Shown here in pieces: positions 1 through 9,381 of a DNA stretch of 13,556 nucleotides. The position numbers and the translations under genes are program-made. The DNA is from Conidiobolus incongruus B7586 (taxonomy: Eukaryota; Entomophthoromycota; Entomophthoromycetes; Entomophthorales; Conidiobolaceae): the NCBI GenBank assembly GCA_000697335.1, contig JNEM01006033.1, positions 1 through 13,556 on the forward strand. Direction: 5' to 3'. Each line of letters starts with the position of its first letter. The stretch's first letter is position 1. The notes beneath the pieces are model-generated. The model did not search any database. It was not told the origin of the DNA and saw nothing but the letters and a program-made list of their open reading frames with translations.

Positions 1-649
1 CAGAAGCTTCAAGACGTCTCAAGTAGTTATCCAAGGGACCAGATTCACCCAAGTACTTGACGTGGGAACCATCGGGTTGGAGACGACCAGCTTGACGAGC
101 GGCGATGTAGTCGGCACGATCGAGCTTGGTGAAACCCCACTTCTTGGAGATAACGATCTTTTGTTGACCAGGGAACTTGTACTTGCAACGACGGAGACCT
201 TCGACGACGACGGCCTTGTTGGCATCCTTGGTACGGACAGACAAGAGGATTTGGCCAATGTCGACACGAGCGACGACACCGTTGGGCTTACCGAAAGCAC
301 CTCTCATACCGGTTTGCAATCTATCAGCACCGGCACAGGACAACATCTTGTTGATACGGATAACGTGGTAGGGGTGGACACGAATACGCATGTGGAAAGA
401 GTCCTTACCAGACATCTTGGTGATGTACTTGTTAGCACAGATACGAGCAGCTTCCAAAGCTTCAGAGGAAAGTTGTTCGTATTCGTTGGAGATCAAGTGG
501 ACACACAAGGGGAATTCATCGACACCAGCCTTCTTACGACCTAAATCGTAAATTCTGATCTTAGGATCGGGAACACCACGGCAGTAACGAGACTTGGGGT
601 AAGGCTTGTTTTTACAATAACGATAACAACGAGCAGGACGACGACCCAT
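1..649 (-). CDS. RPL10: 60S ribosomal protein uL16 (RPL10 / QM protein), 3' end cut by window
   Basis: The protein is a core component of the cytosolic large ribosomal subunit. In this family it binds near the A site and the P-site tRNA, is loaded late in 60S maturation and is needed for subunit joining. The reading frame is open without introns for 216 codons. It opens with [20 protein letters not shown] and continues with the family's hallmark segments: [11 protein letters not shown], the [10 protein letters not shown] region, [20 protein letters not shown], the [20 protein letters not shown] loop and [18 protein letters not shown]. The family is usually about 214-221 residues, so only a few residues and the stop should be missing. 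The start is fixed by the conserved N-terminus and the AAAATG context. Codons are strongly biased to C-ending forms, as expected of a highly expressed gene. A possible 5'UTR intron lies just upstream (see findings). Confidence 0.98.
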   Translation of the reverse strand, partial: MGRRPARCYRYCKNKPYPKSRYCRGVPDPKIRIYDLGRKKAGVDEFPLCVHLISNEYEQLSSEALEAARICANKYITKMSGKDSFHMRIRVHPYHVIRINKMLSCAGADRLQTGMRGAFGKPNGVVARVDIGQILLSVRTKDANKAVVVEGLRRCKYKFPGQQKIVISKKWGFTKLDRADYIAARQAGRLQPDGSHVKYLGESGPLDNYLRRLEAS

Positions 650-1026
650 TTTGATAATAACTAGAAAAATTCAAAATTAAAAAAGTTAAAATGAATTTAA
701 AAATACAAGGGAAAAGATAAAAAAGAATAAAGAGTGAATAAGATTGAATAATTTAAATAATTAATCAATCAATTGATTAGTAATCAAATGGAAATAATTA
801 TGTATAAAAGCATATTACTCAAGTTGGGAACTTTATATTCAAAAATATATATAAGGCAAATTTGCATTAGTAATCAATGATTTAAATATAAGTAGGTTTG
901 AAGTTGATCAATTATTATCAACAAGTTGGTATTTTAAGATTTTTTTAATATATTTTAATATTGTAATTAAATTAACATCTTTTGTGTCTTTAATATTGCT
1001 TATTTTTGCTGTCTTAATCATGTAAA

Positions 1027-1050
1027 GTAGTAGGTGAATTTACCTGCTAC
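1027..1050. repeat. Short inverted repeat / hairpin in a G+C-richer patch
   Basis: The 24-nt segment begins GTAGTAGGT and ends ACCTGCTAC. It folds into a nine-pair stem with one G-T wobble, extendable by a second wobble. It sits in a locally G+C-rich patch, followed by an ACGGGTATGG stretch and a run of six G, within otherwise very AT-rich DNA. No RNA family was recognised. Confidence 0.5.
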
Positions 1051-2062
1051 ACGGGTATGGCCAATTAAGGGGGGAAATTTAATCTTTCATACTGAAATTT
1101 TTTATATATTAAATCTAATCCTATTATGGGATAAAATATAAATTGTGGGATTTTGTATTAATGATTTAATTTTTTTGATTTCAATTATCACATTGCTTTT
1201 TGAGAAATTTCGATATAGCTTTGTATGCAATATGAAGAAACTGTACTCAAAAAGAAATATATTGATAATAACTAGATTAAACAAAGTATATGTTAAGGTA
1301 ATAAAATCGAAAAACATATTTGAGCAAATATGTTGTTGTTTTATTGTTAAAATATTGAAGTTTAATATACTATGTTATCATGATTCATTGAATAATTTTA
1401 ATATGTCTTTTTTTACACTGGAAATTGTAAATACTCCATGATAATCACAAATTATTTTTCACTTATTTATTATGATTGATTAGTTACCTTTTCAAAGTAA
1501 GAAGGAGATCTGTATTATCTAATTCTAAACCTTAATGTGATTAAATATAAAGATTGATAATAGCTGAAATATAAAATGACTAACTGCTTTTTTTAGTTGT
1601 GAATAAAAAATTGAAATAATATATAAATACATTGTTATATTTATATTGATTATTAGGATGTAAATGTTAAATTAAGCGAACAAATAGATCCTATTAAACA
1701 TATACCATACTTTGAATTTTTCAAAATTTATTTTTGATAAACAAAAATAATAATTTGTTCCAATTTTTATTAGGTTTTGAATAACCAAAATCTGATAAAT
1801 GGTAAGATTTTTAAAAAAGAATCGCTTGTTTTTATTTGTTTTTGTATTTTGAATTCTAAATTATATCTGATATTGATTGATAATATTTCATTTTTTAAAG
1901 TTAGCTTTTAAACAAGGTTCACTAAAACTTTGGAAATTAGCTGATATTTTAATATATTCAAGTCAAAAATTGTAACTTTTGAACTGATTCAATTCTTAAC
2001 AATGATACAACTTTTTGAACCTCAGAACTAACAAAATGTATCAATATCAACCCATTAATTGC

Positions 2063-2101
2063 ACCAATAATATCTATCTGAGAGGGATTGGTCAACCAAT
2101 C
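2063..2101. promoter_or_regulatory. Cluster of CCAAT boxes, including a back-to-back pair
   Basis: The 16-nt element GATTGGTCAACCAATC (2086-2101) carries ATTGG and CCAAT as an inverted repeat with a 2-nt spacer. A third CCAAT lies about 30 nt upstream, inside ACCAATAA. CCAAT is the site of the HAP/CBC (NF-Y) complex in fungi. The cluster lies about 0.6 kb before the GID4-like start and 1.4 kb from RPL10. Function is inferred from the motif only. Confidence 0.35.
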
Positions 2102-2705
2102 AAAGGATAGTTCATTAGATTTATGAATTAAGCCCATTTAACAAATGTTTTGAGTTTGTTGAGTAATTAAGAATTAGTGATATTTATCTATTAATAATAA
2201 TAAGGTAAAAATTCAGAAATACTTCAAGTGATAAAATATAGAATACTTAGATTTCTGGTATATTTTAATAATGTTCTTTGATTCTAATTTCGGCGATTAT
2301 ATTAGAAATTTAATTCAATATAAATAATATAAAGCTAAGGATTTAAGGGGTAATTGAGTTCAAATTTTAAAGTCAGGAAAATGAAGGTGACTATGATATC
2401 ATGAATATGATTGGTTCAAGAGATTACTAATGAAAATTTAATATTATTTGTGATTTAATTAATTCTTCTAATGAAATAACAAATTCAAAACAAATTTCCA
2501 TTATAATATATCTTGTTTAAATTTTGTAAACTTAATCATACTCAGTTACATTGTTAATGCTCTTTAATCAAATCTCTCATTCATATCATTATTAAAAATA
2601 TCTATCGCACAAAAGTTCTTTTTATTGTTTTTTTAGTTTACCATTCATAATATTAATATTAATCATTAAACTATCTATAGAATAGTTAATAGTCATTTCA
2701 TAAGG

Positions 2706-4013
2706 ATGAGACCTCGTGAACATTATCAGCATGTACCTGTTAGCTCTTCGGAAAATTTAGAACATTTCTCTAATTTAATTGATAATAATAATTTTGAAGA
2801 AAATGACAATAATTTATTCAATGATGATGAGATAAATCAATATATACGTAATAACAATAATATGGACGACGAAGACAAAGACGAAGAGGATATAGATATT
2901 CCGGAAGATGAAGAGGAGGAGGAAATACACATACCAGATATTGAAGAAGAAGAAGAAGAAGAAGAAGAGGAATTTGATTTTATTGAAGACGATATATTTT
3001 ACGAAACTCCTAGCGTTATAGACTTAAATGAGGATGACCCTTTCCGGGAACAAATAATGAATGACAGAAACCCGTACCGGGATGTAATCTTTCACAGTTC
3101 AGGACCTAATCGCAGTTCAAGATATTCAAATGATTACCAAATAGGCTCTAGTTCTCGTTCACGAAATCAAGGAAATCACAATGATAAATCCAACTTAGAA
3201 ACTATTTTTTGGGAAGCTGCAGAATTTATTTTGAATTATGTTCCAGCACAAGATTTATCGTTCAAAACACATCCACTCTCTTTTCTTCAGCCTGGAAGAA
3301 CATTCACTGGCTCACAAAATTTAATTTCAGATAGTCATATCCCTGTTGATAAGGAAAAATGGGAAGTAAAAGTTGCCATTCATTCGACAAACCCTGAGCA
3401 GGGAACTATTGTAGGGTTAATGGAAGCACTCAATGTACCTTCAGCGGCGACAACTGTAATTACCTATTGGGAAGGAGAGATCATAGACTTTGTTAACTTT
3501 ACTATGAGAACTAAAAAGTGGTCCGCAGACTCAGAAGTTGATTTATTTCATTGGAAGATGTTTCAACCTTTTAAACATTTTGATCCAAGGTAATTTACTT
3601 TTATATAATTTAATTCTATCTTTGGCTTAATTAAATACTTTCTAGTGAAGAGAATATCCAAAATATTTATCAAAACTATATATTTATGAGATGGAAAGGT
3701 ATCATCAATATTTAAGTCAAATTTATATAATTGTTGCTAATTTATACTGATCAATATAGAAAAATTCTTCGTAAATGTCTCACCTACAGAAAGTGGGCTT
3801 ACTATTGCTGGTTTCTATTATATTTGTATTAGGAGGATAGATGGTCATATTGAAGGTGAATATTTAACTTAACTCAAATTGCATCTTGGATACTAATCTT
3901 GATCACTATTAGGCTTATATTATGAACCAGGACTCACTCCCTTCCAAAAATTAAGCCTTCAGCCAAGTTTACAAGGCAATGGACTAAATTTTAGTGAATA
4001 TGCATTTGCCTAA
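2706..4013 (+). CDS. GID4: GID4/VID24-type substrate receptor of the GID (CTLH) E3 ubiquitin ligase
   Basis: Family role: Gid4 is the exchangeable receptor that brings proteins with N-terminal proline degrons to the GID ligase, for example gluconeogenic enzymes in yeast when glucose returns. Joining 2706-3589, 3646-3698, 3760-3855 and 3913-4013 at GT-AG sites gives 377 residues. Residues 30-112 are disordered and very acidic, with a run of ten Glu. The VID24 beta-barrel spans about 193-376: SFLQPGRTFTGSQN, TYWEGEII, KKWSADSEVDLFHW, YIFMRWKEKF, AGFYYICI and the GLYYEPG region. The Glu after MRWK (E313, formed across an exon junction) and the Tyr residues of GFYY and LYY match the human GID4 degron pocket. 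The short C-terminal tail ends EYAFA where human GID4 ends IYEFR. It could be a Gid10-like paralogue rather than Gid4 proper; membership of the family is secure. Confidence 0.9.
2943..2972 (+). repeat. (GAA)n microsatellite inside the GID4-like coding exon
   Basis: Eight GAA triplets followed by GAG GAA encode ten consecutive glutamates at about residues 80-89. The tract is in frame, so length change by whole triplets would only vary the acidic run. Confidence 0.9.
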
Positions 4014-4287
4014 CCCATAACAGTCCTCTTGTACTACTACAATATCTTTATCCATAATTTTTCCAACATTTGTAGTCATGCTAATCTGTATTTATTGTAC
4101 ACATTTTTAATTATATAAAAATAAAAATTAAAAGGTCAGAAACTATATAATCATAGTAAAACAAAATATAGCTTCCATAAAACTAATATAGCAAATGATT
4201 CAGCTAAAGGAATTTGCAAATGTTCTGAAAATTGAATTCAATTAAAGTTTTTTACATTAGGCTTGTAAAATAAACAAAAAATGGTAA

Positions 4288-4371
4288 CCGACTATAGCTC
4301 AATTGGTAGAGCGGGAGACTGTAGATAAAACTATAATCTCTAAGTCACTGATTCAATTCTGGTTGGTCCGA
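4288..4371 (+). tRNA. tRNA-Tyr(GUA): tRNA-Tyr (anticodon GTA) with an 11-nt intron; somewhat degenerate
   Basis: The D arm is clean (GCTC/GAGC with an AATTGGTA loop). The anticodon stem GGAGA/TCTCT encloses GTA at 4321-4323. An 11-nt intron (4325-4335) follows position 37, the standard place for eukaryotic nuclear tRNA introns, and tRNA-Tyr is the classic intron-bearing species. C1-G72 and discriminator A73 agree with eukaryotic tRNA-Tyr identity. Weak points are a C2-C71 mismatch in the acceptor stem and a T stem with two wobbles plus an A53-C61 mismatch, which also weakens the B box. A TTTT tract follows at once. It could be a functional but unstable tRNA or a decaying copy. Confidence 0.85.
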
Positions 4372-4375
4372 TTTT
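4372..4375 (+). terminator. Pol III terminator of tRNA-Tyr
   Basis: A TTTT tract begins directly after the discriminator base of the tRNA gene, which is the normal Pol III stop signal. Confidence 0.7.
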
Positions 4376-4459
4376 CTTATTTTAACGTAGTACTTGTATT
4401 TCTGATATCAATATTTATTTTTCAAATTTAAAATTTCAAATAAGTTTATTATATAATAA

Positions 4460-5749
4460 TTATTTCAATTGATTAGTTTCTAATTTCTCAAAATGATTTC
4501 TGGCCATTTTAATGTTCAGTAATGTTGCAGCAGATTCTAAAATTATAATGTTAAATGTTGTAGAAAAAGTTATGAAATTTATGACTTACGAATTGAAGGA
4601 TCAGACATAATCAATAGAACGTAAGTATTATTGGTTAAAACATCCACAAAAGCAGTGAAATTAGGATGCCTAATTTCCATGTTTTTAAATTGAGACTGGG
4701 ATTTACTAAAAAACAGTCAATAAACAGCGATGCAACTTGTTTAAACGGTTATTATATACCTGCAGCTTAATTTAAACTGTTTAATAATGTTGCTAATCTT
4801 TTCAAATCGATGTGTGTCCATATTGCTAGAATTATTATTATGTTCAGAATAGTGGGAAATGACAAGGAACGTCGTCTTTTCGAATAGAACAATCTCTTCA
4901 GCTTCACATATACTTGAAAACTTTTTTAAATGGGACTCTAATAACTTGACATTTGGTACAAGACTATAAACAATAGAAGACCATGCCTATAAGCAAGCAT
5001 TAATATTTGGTGATAAATAAATCAATGATGCTTTATATTACCTGATATAGAGTTTCATCCCAAATAGAGGTTTTAAAAGCGCTAATTTCTAATGGTTGAC
5101 TAAGATTCTTCAATTCTTGCACTCTTTGTTCAAAAATCTAAATTTAATTAATTTCAATCCCAGTGAATATTATTAAAAAATAAATTACATGATCTCTCAA
5201 ATCCTCTTGAACTAAATCCATTTTATGTATCAAACAGAAAATTTTAGCATCTTTAGAGTTAGCTTGGATAGCTTCGATACAAGTATGATAATATTGGAAA
5301 TCTTTTACAGGATCTCTACTTTCAACGTCAAATACATAAATCAAAACTTCGACATTTCTAAAAATATGGTCTTTTTGACTAGTAAAGTAATTTTCCATAA
5401 AAGCTTCTTGACTATTAAAATAAAATAAATATTTTAGTTTAAATAATTAAATAATTAAATACCCTCCACAGTCCCAAAGATTTAAAACCAAATTACCTAA
5501 AAATCTTACGTGGGAATGTTCCACATCAACTAGATAAAATCATTAATTGATTCATAATAAATTTAATAAATCTTAAACTTACGAGTAGCACCTAATCTTC
5601 TGGTATCCCTGGCGATGTAATTGGAAAAGATGATAGACCTCATAGAAGTCTTACCACTTCCACTCTTTCCCATTAATAAAACCTAATACATAAATTAATT
5701 GTTAGATCAATAAATCCTCTTTTCATAAATGTCTTACTTTTTTCTTCAT
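4460..5749 (-). CDS. GTR1: Rag family GTPase RagA/Gtr1 (TORC1 amino-acid signalling)
   Basis: By family, RagA/Gtr1 pairs with RagC/Gtr2 on the lysosome or vacuole (Ragulator/EGO complex) and recruits TORC1 when amino acids are plentiful. Eight exons in transcript order are 5749-5738, 5682-5583, 5529-5463, 5411-5189, 5137-5042, 4986-4760, 4705-4590 and 4536-4460. All seven introns are GT-AG and 51-55 nt long. They yield 305 residues against about 310 in yeast Gtr1. Visible motifs are the P loop GKSGSGKT (9-16), DTRRLGAT in the switch I approach, WDCGGQ with Gln61 (56-61), [14 protein letters not shown] (122-125) and KTSIWDE, followed by the roadblock-like C-terminal half with [16 protein letters not shown]. 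An Asn/Ser-rich insertion (EHNNNSSN) precedes the RFEKIS segment. An in-frame TAG 12 nt before the ATG fixes the start. It faces the GID4-like gene tail to tail. Confidence 0.96.
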
Positions 5750-6404
5750 TTTTATTTTCTAAAATTGAATTAACCATCATCATTTATCCAATTTATTTCA
5801 TTAAAATAATCTAATAATACATTTATAAGAAAATTATGGGAAAATTCTATTATTTTATATACATTTATCAAATATTAATTTATTATTACTACTGCATTTA
5901 TTAAATGCTAAACTGAAAACTTTTGTGATAGTTTGAATGATATTGTCATCAAATAAAAATATAGCTTGAATTTTGATTTATTCAAAAAATCATTTAAATT
6001 GTTGAATAGGCTTATATTGATATCATCTGAATTGATGAAATATATAAAAATATCTAAAGATAACAATCATCACAAATTATAATCTATTACTAGCATAATG
6101 GGAATCATTATACATATATTAAATTTATATTTTTATACCAATTAGATATTAATTTTGATGATAATTAATTTGAAATTATTATACCTCAAATTCATTTCAA
6201 TTTACTGAATTTGATATGGTACTTTCAGATTTTTTTCAAAACCATCATTAATAATTAGAAGTATTTGATTATTATTTTCTCAGAATTTTTAAAAATTCAA
6301 AATACAGCTAAACTATATAGCATTAAAAATATAATATCATTAAAAACGAATATTTTGTATCTGATATAAAATCTCTAATTTATATCTTTTATTTTTATTT
6401 AATA
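5750..6404. other. AT-rich intergenic region between divergent GTR1 and ADA3
   Basis: These 655 bp separate two divergent genes and should contain both promoters. I see only AT-rich sequence with short chance inverted repeats. There is no open frame of note, no tRNA and no clear regulatory motif. Confidence 0.6.
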
Positions 6405-8340
6405 ATGAGAGCAAAACCTAAACTAAATACTTATACATTTATTGACAAAACTAAATTGACCAATTTTCAAACTTTATTAAGAGATTACATTGATACAAAT
6501 AGCTCAAAAACTCCCCCTTTTACCAAGTTAGACTTAATTAATATAAAAAACTATTTAATAGATTTGGAGCTGGAGTTAAATAGCTCTACTAATCAAATCG
6601 ATGAAGATACTAAAAAATTTAACCACTATATAAGGAAACGATTGAGAGGAAATGATGATAGTTTGTCAGATTCCGAAGCAGAGGAAGATGAAACTAATGT
6701 TGAAAATGAAGACCAAGATAGAGATAATTCCAATAGTGATGAATTTAAACCTGTGTTAGAAGACAAAAAGAGTAAGAGGACACGAACAACGATAGTGAAA
6801 ACAGAAGATGATCTATTGAAACCTCCTAATCCAATTGGTAACACATTTATAATCTTTTATTTTTAATTATATTTATAGTCATCATTTTAGTTAAAGAAGA
6901 AACTCCTGAAAGAGAACTTAGATCAAGGTATATATGTTTTATTTGAATTATTGAATATTTCTTTTTAGATTTACTTTGAAACTAATAATATTAATAGCTC
7001 TAGATTAAGATCGCGGTCAAATCGAAATACACCTGTCTTAGGTATTTGCATAGTTCGATTGTGAATTCAGTAATAAATATTAATAAACTGACCTTTTTTA
7101 GAGCCTGAATTATTACCTCCTTCAGTGAAAGAGAAAGCAAAAGCTTCCCCCAGAAGAAATAATAAGAGTAAACCAAGTAAAATATTGGTAACTCTGATAA
7201 TATAAAACATTCTTTCTACAATATTAAATTATGATTTTAATAGTCAAATCGACCAACACCATCCTCTGAAGTATCTAATCTGGAAACTAATGAAACACCT
7301 CACTCGCCGCTTCCACCCCGTGTACCTAGAATAAGCCTTGAGGCAATTAAAACTAAAATACAGGAAGCAATCCAACTCAAACCACTTCCTCCACGACCTG
7401 TCGGAGTACAATGCCAATCAAAGCTATCAGATGCTTTATTAGAAATTGAAGAAGACTTTACTAAGCAAAACAATACTAATCAAACACCTATTACAACATT
7501 CTATAATTGGTTGGATCCTTATCTAAGAAATATCACTGAAGACGACCTCAAAGTACTTCAAACTCAGGTAACTAGCATATTTTTTGAAGTGATAATGTCA
7601 ACTCATCAATAACTAGAATGACATTGAGCCATATCTTGTAACTCCTCCAGTTGGAAAGCATTACAAAGAACGATGGAATGAAAAAGATCGCAAACTGTCA
7701 GTCTATAGCAAAGATGGCACAATATTGGCTCCTGATCAACCATCCACATCATTAGCTGGGCCTTTTTCAACTCGATTGTTCGCTGCACTTCTTCAGGAGC
7801 AGATAGATATGCCTCCACCTCCAGAAGACGATACAGAAGACGAAGGAACCGAACAAAATCAGAATCAAACTCCATCCACACAAAACACGAACCCAGTTTT
7901 GACAATGATTTCGAAAAGAGAGTCCGTCGTGAACTCCTCTTCCTTGGACTTATCCAAGAGGAAGATCTTGAAAAGCCTGCTGAAACTGAAGACACACCAG
8001 TCGTTGCAGAACTTAAGAAACTACAAAAGCAACTTCATGAGCAAGCACGTGTCAACCAACAACGTAAACACCGATTACTTCAAATAGCTCAGGAGCACAT
8101 CGCCTATCAAGAATATTCAGCAATTCTGGATGAATTGGACAAAACTATAGAACAATGCTACCTTAAACGCCTCAAATCACTCAAAGCAAAGAAAAAGAAA
8201 TCGACTCACTTAGACCACTTTCCGAATCGACACTTGCGGCTCTCGATCGAAGACAGAGGTTCATTGCAGCTCTTTCACCCCTCTTCAAGAAAGAGAATTA
8301 TGATCTGCCCAAAGAATCAATATATAAAGATATCGTGTAG
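6405..8340 (+). CDS. ADA3: Ada3/Ngg1-type adaptor of SAGA/ADA histone acetyltransferase complexes, with two apparent frame changes
   Basis: In its family, Ada3 joins Gcn5 and Ada2 in the acetyltransferase module that modifies histone H3 at promoters. Exons are 6405-6837, 6891-6927, 6998-7041, 7102-7187, 7244-7567 and 7617-8340. Features in order: N-terminal ADA3-like region, acidic and basic low-complexity linker, NWLDPYLRNITEDDLKVLQ, the conserved YLVTPPVGKHYKERW and GPFSTRLFAALL, then the C-terminal ADA3 domain (DFEKRVRRELLFLGLI, AQEHIAYQEYSAILDELDKT) and the family ending LPKESIYKDIV before TAG. The last exon keeps this order only by passing through three frames: frame of 7617 to about 7850, frame of 7901 to about 8190, then the frame of the TAG at 8338. 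Both changes act as if one base were missing. Read literally, translation stops at 8087 and the C-terminal domain is lost. Otherwise the protein would be about 549 residues, near fission yeast Ada3. Confidence 0.88.
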
Positions 8341-8344
8341 GTGA

Positions 8345-9381
8345 TACTGCTGACCAAGAACAATCCAAATCTAATTAAAATTAATCAAGGTTAACGAACT
8401 AATTGATCCATCTGACAAAAATAATAATTTTAGATTATTTAATCAGTTTATAGGGTCAATTCCATCATCTGAAAAATATCAATTATATCATCAAAATTAG
8501 CATAATTTCTCATATATTTTTAATTATTGAATAAAATTTCAAAAAATTACAAATGACTATTAACAACCGAAACAACATTAGTAACCATCAAGGATAAAGG
8601 AAACTTAGATTATCAAATTGAAATACATATTGACACGTTCAAATAAAAATTAAGTAATATTTTTTAAAATCCGGAATCATATTTTATAAAATACAAAAAG
8701 TTAGAATATCTCAAAATCAACCACACCCCATAATCTACATTGAATTTTCTAAAATATTTAAATTCAATCATTTATATTTTAATAAACTAACTTTTCAATA
8801 TTTAAATTTTTCAATTCAAATATAATATATAATTACATCTCTGATTACATAATTGTATATTCAATCTTAGCTTAATACAATGCTTACTATACACTAAAAA
8901 TACCAATACCAAATTAATCCATAATATTGTAAATAATTCAAATCCAATATTTATTCAAATTAACATTTAAAAAAAATATCATTACCTTATAATATAAAAT
9001 CTACAAAATATATTACATTAATGAAATAACATATTTAAAGTCTGAAATTAATCATATTTAAATAAAATAATAACTATTAATCATTCTGTGTAATAAAAAT
9101 TTAATATCAAATTCAAAAATTGCTAAATTATTTTATAAAGAAATTTACAATAATCAATTTCAAAAGATATTAATATTGAAAAATGGAACTAAAAATATTG
9201 AATAAAACTATGTCATGAAAAAACTACTTGAGGAAAGTCGAGACATTACTATATTAATAATTTAATTAGTTTAATATGAAAGATCTATATAAACATAGTA
9301 CTTAAAATGATTTGATACTTAATCCAAATTATTGATTAAAAAAATGAAAATCAAAAAAATAAAATACATCACCAGAACAGA
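8345..9381. other. AT-rich intergenic region, C-over-G on the plus strand
   Basis: I find no gene here. The plus strand is very poor in G: in 8701-9000 I count 46 C against 7 G. Repeats are limited to simple A/T runs. The first part is presumably the 3' untranslated region of ADA3. Confidence 0.65.
9353..9364 (-). terminator. Likely Pol III terminator of tRNA-Asp
   Basis: Read on the minus strand, a TTTT run and then a run of seven T begin about 17 nt beyond the tRNA 3' end. There is no closer T4 tract. Confidence 0.55.

Larger units (their letters stand above)
650..2705. other. AT-rich intergenic region between divergent RPL10 and GID4-like genes
   Basis: I find no convincing gene in these 2.06 kb. 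Open frames such as 1145-1441 (+) and 1102-1317 (-) overlap each other antisense, are made of I/F/N/K/L residues and match nothing I recognise. Visible structure consists of a 12-bp palindrome AATCAATTGATT at 767-778, a 10-bp palindrome GCAAATTTGC at 856-865, a G+C-richer hairpin at 1027-1050 and a CCAAT cluster at 2063-2101. The region must hold the promoters of both flanking genes. Confidence 0.7.

Noticed and set aside
62-544. 160-codon plus-strand open frame over the RPL10 gene
   Set aside because: It is the antisense shadow of the conserved uL16 coding sequence; the minus strand explains every codon.
1036-1060. TTTACCTGC, resembling the 5' end of U1 snRNA (ACTTACCTG)
   Set aside because: The match is short, lies inside a local hairpin, and nothing like U1 stem-loop 1 or an Sm site follows.
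1102-1441. Overlapping open frames of 71 and 98 codons on opposite strands in the large gap
   Set aside because: They are low-complexity AT-driven translations with no motif, no recognisable homology and no codon bias like the real genes.
6156-6208. C/D-box snoRNA-like pair (TGATGAT at 6156, CTGA at 6205)
   Set aside because: The purine before the C box is missing, no clear terminal stem or G+C-bearing guide is seen, and such short boxes are expected by chance in AT-rich DNA.
7568-7900. An additional intron explaining the first ADA3 frame change
   Set aside because: The only GT donors lie upstream of or within the conserved GKHYKERW-GPFSTRL segment, which would be deleted; no donor occurs in the linker itself.
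7606-7995. 129-codon minus-strand open frame within ADA3
   Set aside because: It is antisense to the conserved Ada3 sequence GKHYKERW...GPFSTRL and has no family match.
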